A stretch of 17,799 nt of DNA, taken from NCBI GenBank assembly GCA_964624255.1, contig CAZUWV010000027.1:1-17799 (forward strand), in the 5' to 3' direction. The notes under the pieces are model-generated. The model made no database searches. It worked only from the letters and a program-made list of their open reading frames with translations, and had not been told where the DNA came from. Position 1 is the first letter of the stretch. Each line of letters starts with the position of its first letter. Shown one piece after another: positions 1 through 5,562 of this stretch. This stretch comes from JAUZQZ01 sp964624255. GTDB lineage: Bacteria > Pseudomonadota > Zetaproteobacteria > Mariprofundales > Mariprofundaceae. The position numbers were made by a program, and so were the translations under genes.

Positions 1-159
1 GCGCTGAGGCAAGCGTCGAACCAGACGGGCATACAGATAAAACAGCCAAATGGGGCAGTCAGGCAGTACCGAACCCAGGGCTATGGCCGATACGGAAGCT
101 TTTCCGGCCACGCCCTCCAACACAAGTAAATTGATAACCAGATGCGATGGCGTGTTCAT
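1..159 (-). CDS. Small integral membrane protein, N-terminal part (cut by window edge)
   Basis: The minus strand is open from an ATG at 159 to the window edge, giving 53 codons without a stop. The protein begins MNTPSHLVINLLVLEG and continues with ALGSVLPDCPIWLFYLYARL, a small-residue/hydrophobic segment followed by a Leu-Pro-Asp motif and an aromatic hydrophobic helix. This resembles the start of membrane-bound metal-dependent hydrolase-like proteins (YdjM/DUF457 style, with an early His and an LLPD-type motif), but family membership is an inference from a fragment. An AGGGG Shine-Dalgarno-like sequence lies about six bases before the ATG. An in-frame GTG two codons upstream (165) is a possible alternative start. 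The rest of the gene lies outside the window. The plus-strand ORF across this stretch (50-253) has no recognisable features and is treated as antisense. Confidence 0.6.
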   Translation of the reverse strand, partial: MNTPSHLVINLLVLEGVAGKASVSAIALGSVLPDCPIWLFYLYARLVRRLPQR

Positions 160-249
160 CGACACCCCTGAACATACGCAGGGACCCCGACGAATGGAGA
201 TGCTTGCCGCTCTCTGGCACACGGAACGAGCCGTGAATGGAGATTCAGG

Positions 250-418
250 CTAACCTGCATTGTTCATGAATTCTGCCGCGCCTTTACTTGTTTCCTTTGT
301 TCGCACCGAATCCCTCGTCGGTTGTCCGTATGCGCGCTCACGGCCTCCTTCCTCTGAATCCGTTGCGAACAAAGGTCCAGCACAATCATCACGGCGATTC
401 ATGAATAGTCTAGGCTAG
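250..418. repeat. MITE-like element, copy A
   Basis: This 169 bp non-coding element is a near copy of the one at 1464-1625, in the same orientation. Its ends are inverted repeats: the left end reads CTAACCTGCATTGTTCATGA and the right end, reverse-complemented, reads CTAGCCTAGACTATTCATGA. Inside is a second perfect 12 bp inverted repeat, CCTTTGTTCGCA at 294-305 and TGCGAACAAAGG at 364-375. It fills most of the gap between the membrane-protein start at 159 and the DUF4438 stop at 457. No ORF is visible in it. A short non-coding element with terminal inverted repeats is what a MITE or transposon remnant looks like, but no transposase is present here and the parent IS family was not identified. 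Confidence 0.75.
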
Positions 419-456
419 ATATCGTGCTGGAGAAATTTATCCCATAGCATAGCGGG

Positions 457-1338
457 CTACGAGAAGCGTCCAATGTCCAAAATCACACCTACATTCGCAT
501 CATCCCGGAGTACAGGTACCAGCTTGCCGCCGCACGCACTCATTAGCGTCATCATGCCCGGCCCATGCCCGGCCAGCGGCGAATCGGAATGGACGACCAC
601 GCCAATGGTCATCGCCCCCTTGCGGTACGTTCTTCCATAGTGATTATCGTGATCCAGTACCGCGACGAAATCTCCAAAGCGAAGTTTATCCAGGCAATAC
701 TCTCTTACCGTCTCTTCATCATGACACAGAATATCGTAATCCCCGGTCGTCACGGACAGCGCCCCGATACCGGAACCCATAGCGTGGCCCGGCACAATCA
801 CATGCACGGGAACTTCAATACTCCCATCCTCTCGTTCGGACAATCCCCACGCGTCCAGAATATCGGGATCCAGATTGTAGATATGCACATCAGGATGGTC
901 GATCAGTTTAAGCCCCTGGCCGAAACCCCTAACCAGAAATTTATCATCGCATGTCAGCTTGTCCAACGTCTCATCGGAAAACTGGAGCATCAGATGCTCC
1001 ACCCCCCCGTGATGCCCCAGTACATGACCTGTATCACCCTTGGCCTCACCCGAAACCACACGCGCTTTGTTACCGCAACAGGACAAAAACTGGAATCCCG
1101 CCTCGCATTTCCGGTTCTTGTGTGTCAATGTAGTCGACACCCCAGGCTCAATATGCTCTCCGGCCCAGGCAAATACCGAATCCCCCACTTTGACGTTGTA
1201 GGTGATACCACCTGTCGAAGGCCAGGCGATAATTTCTCCGGCAGCTCCCACTTCAAACGGTGCCCATTGGTGCGCTGGTGCTACACTCCCCTGTACCGCA
1301 GTCATTACCAACTGTTCGCGATTGGTTTCAAAACTCAT
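457..1338 (-). CDS. DUF4438 domain-containing protein
   Basis: The 293-residue product matches, over its full length as far as I can recall the family, the uncharacterised DUF4438 proteins known from Thermotoga (TM1086) and other bacteria. Recognisable blocks are STGGITYNVKVGDSVFAWAG (41-60), VVSGEAKG (94-101), GHHGGVEH (108-115), GQGLKLIDHPDV (140-151), RFGDFVAVLDHDNHYGRTYR (220-239), TIGVVVHSDS (244-253) and GHGPG (257-261). There is no signal peptide or membrane segment, so it should be cytoplasmic. Function is unknown; the many conserved His, Asp and Gly residues suggest ligand or metal binding, which is inference. The ATG start is supported by AAGGATGAG upstream. The gene stands alone, in the same direction as trmB, bracketed by two copies of a MITE-like element, so it may be a transferred cassette. 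Confidence 0.85.
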   Translation of the reverse strand: MSFETNREQLVMTAVQGSVAPAHQWAPFEVGAAGEIIAWPSTGGITYNVKVGDSVFAWAGEHIEPGVSTTLTHKNRKCEAGFQFLSCCGNKARVVSGEAKGDTGHVLGHHGGVEHLMLQFSDETLDKLTCDDKFLVRGFGQGLKLIDHPDVHIYNLDPDILDAWGLSEREDGSIEVPVHVIVPGHAMGSGIGALSVTTGDYDILCHDEETVREYCLDKLRFGDFVAVLDHDNHYGRTYRKGAMTIGVVVHSDSPLAGHGPGMMTLMSACGGKLVPVLRDDANVGVILDIGRFS

Positions 1339-1386
1339 GATATCTCATCCTTGTATGTATCTTTACTGTCATGGTTCAGGCCAATG

Positions 1387-1462
1387 AACCTGTCGGACTT
1401 ATGGGGATCGTAGCGAGCCACTTCCCTGCCGCGCAATAGATTTCCCATAAGTCCGACAAGTT
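1387..1462. repeat. 76 bp inverted-repeat element
   Basis: Two 19 bp arms, AACCTGTCGGACTTATGGG at 1387-1405 and CCCATAAGTCCGACAAGTT at 1444-1462, are reverse complements with a single mismatch and enclose 38 bp. The element lies in the leader of the DUF4438 gene, immediately beside MITE-like copy B, which starts at 1464. It could be a tiny MITE or a regulatory hairpin. There is no T-run next to either arm that would make it a clear intrinsic terminator. Confidence 0.7.
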
Positions 1463-1463
1463 C

Positions 1464-1625
1464 CTAACCTGCATTATTCATAAATTCTGCCGCGTCCTTA
1501 CTTGTATCCTTTGTCCGCACCGAATCCTTCGTCGGTCGCCCGTGCTACGGTTTCCTTCCTCTGAATCCGTTGCGAACAAAGGCCCGGTACAATCATCACG
1601 GCGATTCATGAATAATGCAGGTTAG
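1464..1625. repeat. MITE-like element, copy B
   Basis: This 162 bp copy has better preserved ends than copy A. The left end CTAACCTGCATTATTCAT is exactly repeated in inverse at the right end, ATGAATAATGCAGGTTAG. The internal inverted repeat is CCTTTGTCCGCA at 1508-1519 against TGCGAACAAAGG at 1571-1582, with one mismatch. Orientation is the same as copy A. The TA next to both ends would fit a TA target duplication, though with so short a signal this is only suggestive. The right end supplies the TAA stop codon of trmB (minus strand, 1622-1624). With the 76 bp inverted repeat it occupies almost all of the gap between trmB and the DUF4438 gene. Confidence 0.8.
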
Positions 1626-2323
1626 GTCTTCACATAATGTAGAAACCGGCTCTCACGCCCTTCCCTAAGACCGCGTTGCTCGAACCTGGTTTGTATCCTG
1701 TCCGGATCACGTTCGACAAAGCCCTTGCATCCGGCCGCGTTGCGCAAGCCGGGTGTGGTATCGAGAATTTCTCGCATCCACTCGGCCAGGTCGGGTTTGT
1801 CGCTGGCCAGTTTGATAAAACCACCCTTTCTCACCCGCGATACGAGAAGACGGGAAAAATCCTTTTGAATCAGGCGACGTTTGTAATGTCGCGCCTTGGG
1901 CCATGGGTCGGGATGGTTGATAAAAACTCCGTGCAACTGCCCTTCACCCACCTGACACCGCAACACAAACTGCGCCGGAAGTTGTGAGATACGTACCCGC
2001 CCGATCACCCCGGCATGTTCCAGCCTCCCCACCGCCTTGGCTACGCCGGGAAGGTATATTTCGATACCGAATAAAACCCAGTCAGAATGTGTTTGCGCCA
2101 GATGCACCAAAAAATCGCCATTACCAAAACCGATTTCCATCACAACCGGAGAATTTGTGGCGATGTTGGCATCAGCCAGCGCCTTGTCTCTAGGCACCCC
2201 TATCTTTGGCAGCCATTCGGTGAGCCTTGCCTCCTGCCCACCGGTTACGAAACCATTCTTGCGACCATAAGTGCGCAGTTCATGCTGGATATGTTGTTGG
2301 CGAAACTCCCGGCTTAAACGCAT
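1622..2323 (-). CDS. trmB: tRNA (guanine-N7)-methyltransferase
   Basis: The 233-residue product has the features of TrmB, which uses S-adenosylmethionine to make m7G46 in the variable loop of tRNAs. The N-terminal RTYGRKNG block (17-24) matches the family's basic start. The SAM-binding motif is EIGFGNGDF (63-71). The signature NHPDPWPKARHYKRRL (136-151) includes the Asp expected for catalysis, and the C-terminal TRFEQRG block matches the usual ending. Length is normal. The start has no good Shine-Dalgarno sequence (CCCTTCCCGGC precedes the ATG). It is divergent from xseA across a 180 bp gap. The final TAA is in the terminal repeat of MITE-like copy B, so the insertion may have replaced the original last codons or stop; the visible C-terminus FLHYVKT still looks complete. 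Confidence 0.95.
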   Translation of the reverse strand: MRLSREFRQQHIQHELRTYGRKNGFVTGGQEARLTEWLPKIGVPRDKALADANIATNSPVVMEIGFGNGDFLVHLAQTHSDWVLFGIEIYLPGVAKAVGRLEHAGVIGRVRISQLPAQFVLRCQVGEGQLHGVFINHPDPWPKARHYKRRLIQKDFSRLLVSRVRKGGFIKLASDKPDLAEWMREILDTTPGLRNAAGCKGFVERDPDRIQTRFEQRGLREGRESRFLHYVKT

Positions 2324-2407
2324 GCCGGGAAGGGTAACAGAAATTCAGGTACCGGGCAGGCTCCTTGTCCCGACCCATCTTTACCATCGAACATCCACGG
2401 AGCCATT

Positions 2408-2504
2408 GACCTCAAGGTCCGACATTGACATGGGATCCACCTCATTATCGTTACCGCAAGTGGCGCATGGCCTTCATGAAAAATCCGGGCTACTATCGCC
2501 CCTG
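2408..2504 (+). promoter_or_regulatory. trmB-xseA intergenic region with possible xseA promoter
   Basis: The 180 bp between the divergent trmB and xseA starts must carry both promoters. Visible elements are a short inverted repeat GACCT-CA-AGGTC (2408-2419), a TTGACA at about 2425, and TACTAT at 2491-2496, a -10-like hexamer (four of six consensus bases) seven bases before the GTG of xseA. Used as a -10, it would give a leaderless or nearly leaderless xseA mRNA, consistent with the absence of a Shine-Dalgarno sequence. No matching -35 is visible at the right distance, so this is a weak call. Confidence 0.25.
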
Positions 2505-3652
2505 TGTTGAATCAAGCCTCCCAGAGGCCTCCCCTTTCCGTCAGTGAGCTAACCGCTTGCATCAAGCAGGTTCTTGAGCAGAGGTTTGCCAGTGTGCATG
2601 TGCTGGGAGAAATCTCACGCCTGAATAGACAGGCATCAGGGCATATGTATTTCACCATTAAGGACGAGGGCGCATCACTTTCCGCAGTCATCTGGAAATC
2701 AACAGCCCTGCGTCTTTTACAACATCCGGAAGAAGGCCAACAATACATTTTCACCGGGCATATCTCACTCTACCCGCCACAAGGTCGTTATCAGCTGGTT
2801 GTTTCGCGGCTGGAAGCCACGGGAAGTGGCGCCCTGGCCGTCGAATTCGGGCGGCGCAAAAAAATGTTTGCCGAACGCGGCTGGTTCGCGCCAGAAATCA
2901 AGCATCCACTCCCTGCCCTGCCCCGCCACGTCGGCATTGTTACATCGGAAACTGCCGCTGCGCTACAGGATGTTAAAAAAGTTCTTTCCACCCGCCCCGG
3001 ATGGCTGCAACTGACTCTTTCGCCCACGCTGGTGCAGGGTAAAGCCGCTGCGGGGGAGATCGTTAGCGCCTTGAAGCGCTTGCGGTGCATGAAAAACAAG
3101 CCGGATGTCATTCTTCTGGTGCGCGGCGGCGGTAGCCCAGAGGATTTGTGGTGCTTTAACGAGGAAGCCGTAGTGTGCGCCATCGTTGAATGCGATATTC
3201 CTATCATTACCGGTATTGGACATGAAATCGACATCAGCCTGGCTGACTTTGCCGCAGATAAGCAGGCAGCCACACCATCCAGTGCCGCAGAACTTGTCTG
3301 CCCGGACAACGAGACCCTGCGTAAACAAATGCCGCGCCTGCCCCTGTTACAACAAGTCTTGCATCATTTACTGACCCACGCCGGAAAAAGCCTGGAGAAT
3401 CAGCACATACGATTCCGGCACGCCTGGACATCGGCACAAGACGAGCGGCGCATGTATATCAGCCATGCCGAAGCCAGGCTTACCTCATTAAATCCCATGG
3501 CCGTGCTGGATCGAGGCTATACCGTAAGCTATGGCCCGGATGGCCAGATGCTCACGCATGCGGCGCAAACCGGGCCGGGCGACGCCATGCGCGTACATTT
3601 TCAGGATGGCGATGTATACTCTCAAGTAGAATCCGTGGAGGCCTTATCATGA
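2504..3652 (+). CDS. xseA: Exodeoxyribonuclease VII large subunit
   Basis: XseA with XseB forms the ATP-independent exonuclease that degrades single-stranded DNA from both ends. The 382-residue product shows the OB-fold start (LSVSELTACIKQVLE, 11-25; SGHMYFTIKDE, 46-55 region), the linker and GIVTSETAAALQDV (144-157), and the catalytic-domain signatures RGGGSPEDLWCFNEE (207-221), GIGHEIDISLADF (237-249) and TPSSAAELVCPD (257-268). It ends with LNPMAVLDRGYTV (329-341). The usual length is about 400-460; the loss is in the region between 268 and 329, where the XseB-binding coiled coil normally is. The start is GTG at 2504 with no visible ribosome site. The stop overlaps the next start as ATGA. 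No xseB lies in this window. Confidence 0.95.
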   Translation: MLNQASQRPPLSVSELTACIKQVLEQRFASVHVLGEISRLNRQASGHMYFTIKDEGASLSAVIWKSTALRLLQHPEEGQQYIFTGHISLYPPQGRYQLVVSRLEATGSGALAVEFGRRKKMFAERGWFAPEIKHPLPALPRHVGIVTSETAAALQDVKKVLSTRPGWLQLTLSPTLVQGKAAAGEIVSALKRLRCMKNKPDVILLVRGGGSPEDLWCFNEEAVVCAIVECDIPIITGIGHEIDISLADFAADKQAATPSSAAELVCPDNETLRKQMPRLPLLQQVLHHLLTHAGKSLENQHIRFRHAWTSAQDERRMYISHAEARLTSLNPMAVLDRGYTVSYGPDGQMLTHAAQTGPGDAMRVHFQDGDVYSQVESVEALS

Positions 3653-4515
3653 TACAGGCTAGAACACTTCTTATGCTTGCCATGATAAATCTCGCACTCG
3701 GCATACCCATTGCCACGGCACATGAATGGCATGTCGTGCAGGGTGATATCGTACGCGTGGAAACGGCGTTGCCCGGGCGGCATGCCAGCCTCCGCTGCTT
3801 CGGTAAAAGCTGGCCGGTCAGGATGAGTGTCAAAGGCCACTGGACAGGCTGGATTGGCGTCGATTTGGGGCAGAAGCCCGGTCGCTATACGCTCCACTGG
3901 GCATCGAAAAAACGGAAAGTATCCGACTATTTGTATGTTGATCAAGGCCATTTTCGTATTTCCCGCATTACGGTGAAAAGGACAATGGCTGTTTTTGATG
4001 CTAAAGCACTGGGCCGCATCCATGCCGACCATGCCGCACTCAGAAAGGCCTATGCAATGAAGGTCAATGCAAGGCCGGATATTTCCATTATCGGAAGGCC
4101 TCTGGATGGTATCGTTTCCACCCCGTTCGGAGCCAGACGTTATGTTAATGGCGAACCGCGTGCTCCCCATACCGGTCTGGATATAGCCGCGCCCGAAGGC
4201 ACCCCCATTGTCAATCCACTTGCCGGGCGCATCCTGCTGGTAAAACCCATGTTCCTCAATGGCAATACCGTTGTCGTCGGAAGCGGCCTGGGACTGGTGA
4301 TGGTATATTCTCATCTGAAAAGCCTGCATGTGCATCAAGGTGCATGGCTCGAAGCCGGACAAATAATTGGCGAAGTAGGCCAGACGGGCCGTGCTACCGG
4401 CCCTCACCTGCACTGGGGGGTACGTTTCAATGGCGCTCGCGTCAATCCGGATTCGCTGCCCATACGCGTAAGTCGAAAAAGGCGGAACCGGAGGGCCAGA
4501 GCAACTGAAAATTGA
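3649..4515 (+). CDS. Exported M23 family metallopeptidase (LytM-type endopeptidase)
   Basis: The 288-residue protein begins with a signal peptide (basic MIQAR, then hydrophobic LLMLAMINLALGIPI, likely cleaved after ATA at 22-24). An N-terminal beta-rich region (about 26-110) fits the M23 N-terminal domain and is followed by the LytM catalytic domain (about 145-270). Zinc ligands are in place: HTGLD (His174, Asp178) and GPHLHWGV (His253, His255). It should cut peptide cross-links of periplasmic peptidoglycan. The C-terminus is strongly basic (SRKRRNRRARA), which could hold it to the wall or membrane. It overlaps xseA by 4 bp (ATGA), so translation is probably coupled. A dispersed repeat begins one base after its TGA stop. 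The long antisense ORF over this gene (3622-4719) is a shadow. Confidence 0.92.
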   Translation: MIQARTLLMLAMINLALGIPIATAHEWHVVQGDIVRVETALPGRHASLRCFGKSWPVRMSVKGHWTGWIGVDLGQKPGRYTLHWASKKRKVSDYLYVDQGHFRISRITVKRTMAVFDAKALGRIHADHAALRKAYAMKVNARPDISIIGRPLDGIVSTPFGARRYVNGEPRAPHTGLDIAAPEGTPIVNPLAGRILLVKPMFLNGNTVVVGSGLGLVMVYSHLKSLHVHQGAWLEAGQIIGEVGQTGRATGPHLHWGVRFNGARVNPDSLPIRVSRKRRNRRARATEN

Positions 4516-4516
4516 T

Positions 4517-4660
4517 GAGCCAATTACAAAACTCTGGGTGGATGAGCGGTAATCCCACGTTGAGTCCATTTTCGGGAAGCAACCGGTGCTGTCCCGCCGT
4601 GCGATAAACTTATATGTATAGCTTTCATTTGCATGGTGATTCCATGGATCGAAATTCCAG
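4517..4660. repeat. Dispersed modular repeat, copy 1 (modules alpha and beta)
   Basis: The stretch between the M23 and SPOR genes holds two sequence modules found elsewhere in the window. Module alpha (4517-4561) starts GAGCCAATTACAAAACTC and continues to a GCGGT-AAT-CCCACGTT tail. Module beta (4631-4660) starts GCATGGTGATTCCATGGATC and ends ATTCCAG. Alpha recurs inverted at 5465-5509 and direct at 17589-17632. Beta recurs in the same direction at 5371-5400 and inverted at 17642-17672. Compared with the other two copies, beta is flipped relative to alpha here. No gene is visible between them. Confidence 0.65.
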
Positions 4661-4680
4661 ATCGGACAAAAATGTAAGTC

Positions 4681-5334
4681 ATGCAGGCTAAGCCCTCTGA
4701 CTGGATAGCCGGGGTACACGAAAATCGCCTGGCCGTGGCCAGTGCAATTGCGGCCTCGCTGTTGCTTGTCCTGCTACTTGCTGCACCTTCCTGGTTCCGC
4801 CCGAAACCAGCCTCCGTTGCCAGCAAAACCATTCAGCCAAGGGCACGCGGCCTTCCGGCCAGACCTGTCCGAAACAATATAAACGGAAGTAAAGCCAAGC
4901 AAATGCCTGCTACCCGCATCGTGGAAAAACGCTCCGTTCCAAAAACAAAGAAAATATTACCCGTTAAAACAATAACATCACGCCACCCCCACCCTCCGGT
5001 CACGAATCGCCATGTGAAAGCCGGAAACAGCCTGAAGTATGGCTATTATGTTCAGGTGGGTGCATTCAAAGATCCCGTAAAAGCAAAAAGGATGGCTACT
5101 TTATTGCAACAGACGGGCTGGCATGCGCAAATCGTAAGTAAAAGAAACAACCTGCATGCGGTGCTCAGCGGTCCTTTGAAAACACGCAAAAAAGCTAAAA
5201 ATATGAAATCAAGGCTAGCCAAACAATCCGGTATTAAAGGCTACATTATCTTCATAGCACCGACTCGCCAGGATCCTGCCGGGCCTAAGGGAAATAATTT
5301 ACCTCGCGGAGGGAAGAGGTCCAAAACATCCTGA
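4681..5334 (+). CDS. SPOR-domain membrane protein
   Basis: The 217-residue product has a short cytoplasmic start, one membrane helix (about 17-36, VASAIAASLLLVLLLAA), a low-complexity basic linker rich in Lys, Arg, Pro and Thr (about 40-115) and a C-terminal SPOR domain (about 121-192: GYYVQVGAFKDPVKAKRMAT, then HAVLSGPLKTRKKA). SPOR domains bind peptidoglycan strands lacking stem peptides and bring proteins to the division septum. This bitopic layout is like DedD/FtsN-type proteins, but there is not enough specific similarity to give a symbol. No clear Shine-Dalgarno sequence precedes the ATG. The bases ATGCAGGCTAA at the start resemble the outer end of the MITE-like repeats (AATGCAGGCTAG), so the start may have been formed by a repeat insertion. 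It follows the M23 gene in the same direction. Confidence 0.88.
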   Translation: MQAKPSDWIAGVHENRLAVASAIAASLLLVLLLAAPSWFRPKPASVASKTIQPRARGLPARPVRNNINGSKAKQMPATRIVEKRSVPKTKKILPVKTITSRHPHPPVTNRHVKAGNSLKYGYYVQVGAFKDPVKAKRMATLLQQTGWHAQIVSKRNNLHAVLSGPLKTRKKAKNMKSRLAKQSGIKGYIIFIAPTRQDPAGPKGNNLPRGGKRSKTS

Positions 5335-5345
5335 TTTTTCGTTAT

Positions 5346-5509
5346 ATAGTGGCCACTATTCGCCTCAGGTGCATGGTGATTCCATAGACCGACATTCCAG
5401 CACGGGTAAAAAGACCGCAGGCCGTTTGGATGTTCGTAAGGGCGAGGCGCAAGCCCTGAGGGCTAACGTGGGAAAGCCGATCACCGCTCATGAGTTTTGT
5501 AATAGGCTC
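5346..5509. repeat. Dispersed modular repeat, copy 2
   Basis: This fills most of the 228 bp gap between the SPOR gene and ggt. It begins with the perfect 14 bp palindrome ATAGTGGCCACTAT (5346-5359). Next come module beta (5371-5400, GCATGGTGATTCCATAGACC...) and a spacer containing AGGGCGAGGCGCAAGCCCT. Inverted module alpha closes it (5465-5509, ending GAGTTTTGTAATAGGCTC). The beta/alpha arrangement is the inverse of the one at 17582-17708. No ORF in it looks real. Confidence 0.65.
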
Positions 5510-5527
5510 TTGGGTATAACTGTTTTT

Positions 5528-5560
5528 TGTCATTGCGAGCGTAGCGTGGCAACCTTCGGA
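5528..5560. repeat. CATTGCGAG-type intergenic repeat
   Basis: TGTCATTGCGAGCGTAGCG followed by TGGCAACC matches the common intergenic repeat with consensus near GTCATTGCGAGCGAAGCG...GCAATC that is scattered through many bacterial genomes. Its translated traces (RYARNDK and CHATLAMT) appear in spurious ORFs on the minus strand here. It ends three bases before the ATG of ggt. Confidence 0.6.
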
Positions 5561-5562
5561 AT

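Noticed and set aside
50..253. Plus-strand ORF of 67 codons near the left edge
   Set aside because: No recognisable motif or ribosome site, and the minus strand over the same bases encodes a convincing membrane-protein start.
565..1413. Plus-strand ORF of 282 codons
   Set aside because: Runs antisense through the DUF4438 gene, matches no family and extends into the inverted-repeat element.
3622..4719. Minus-strand ORF of 365 codons
   Set aside because: Antisense to the M23 peptidase, with its N-terminal part made of translated repeat sequence; the plus-strand gene has signal peptide and zinc ligands.
4524..4832. Minus-strand ORF crossing the repeat and the SPOR gene start
   Set aside because: Its readable part (SIHGITMQ) is translation of module beta, the same trace as in the ORF at 5342-5575.
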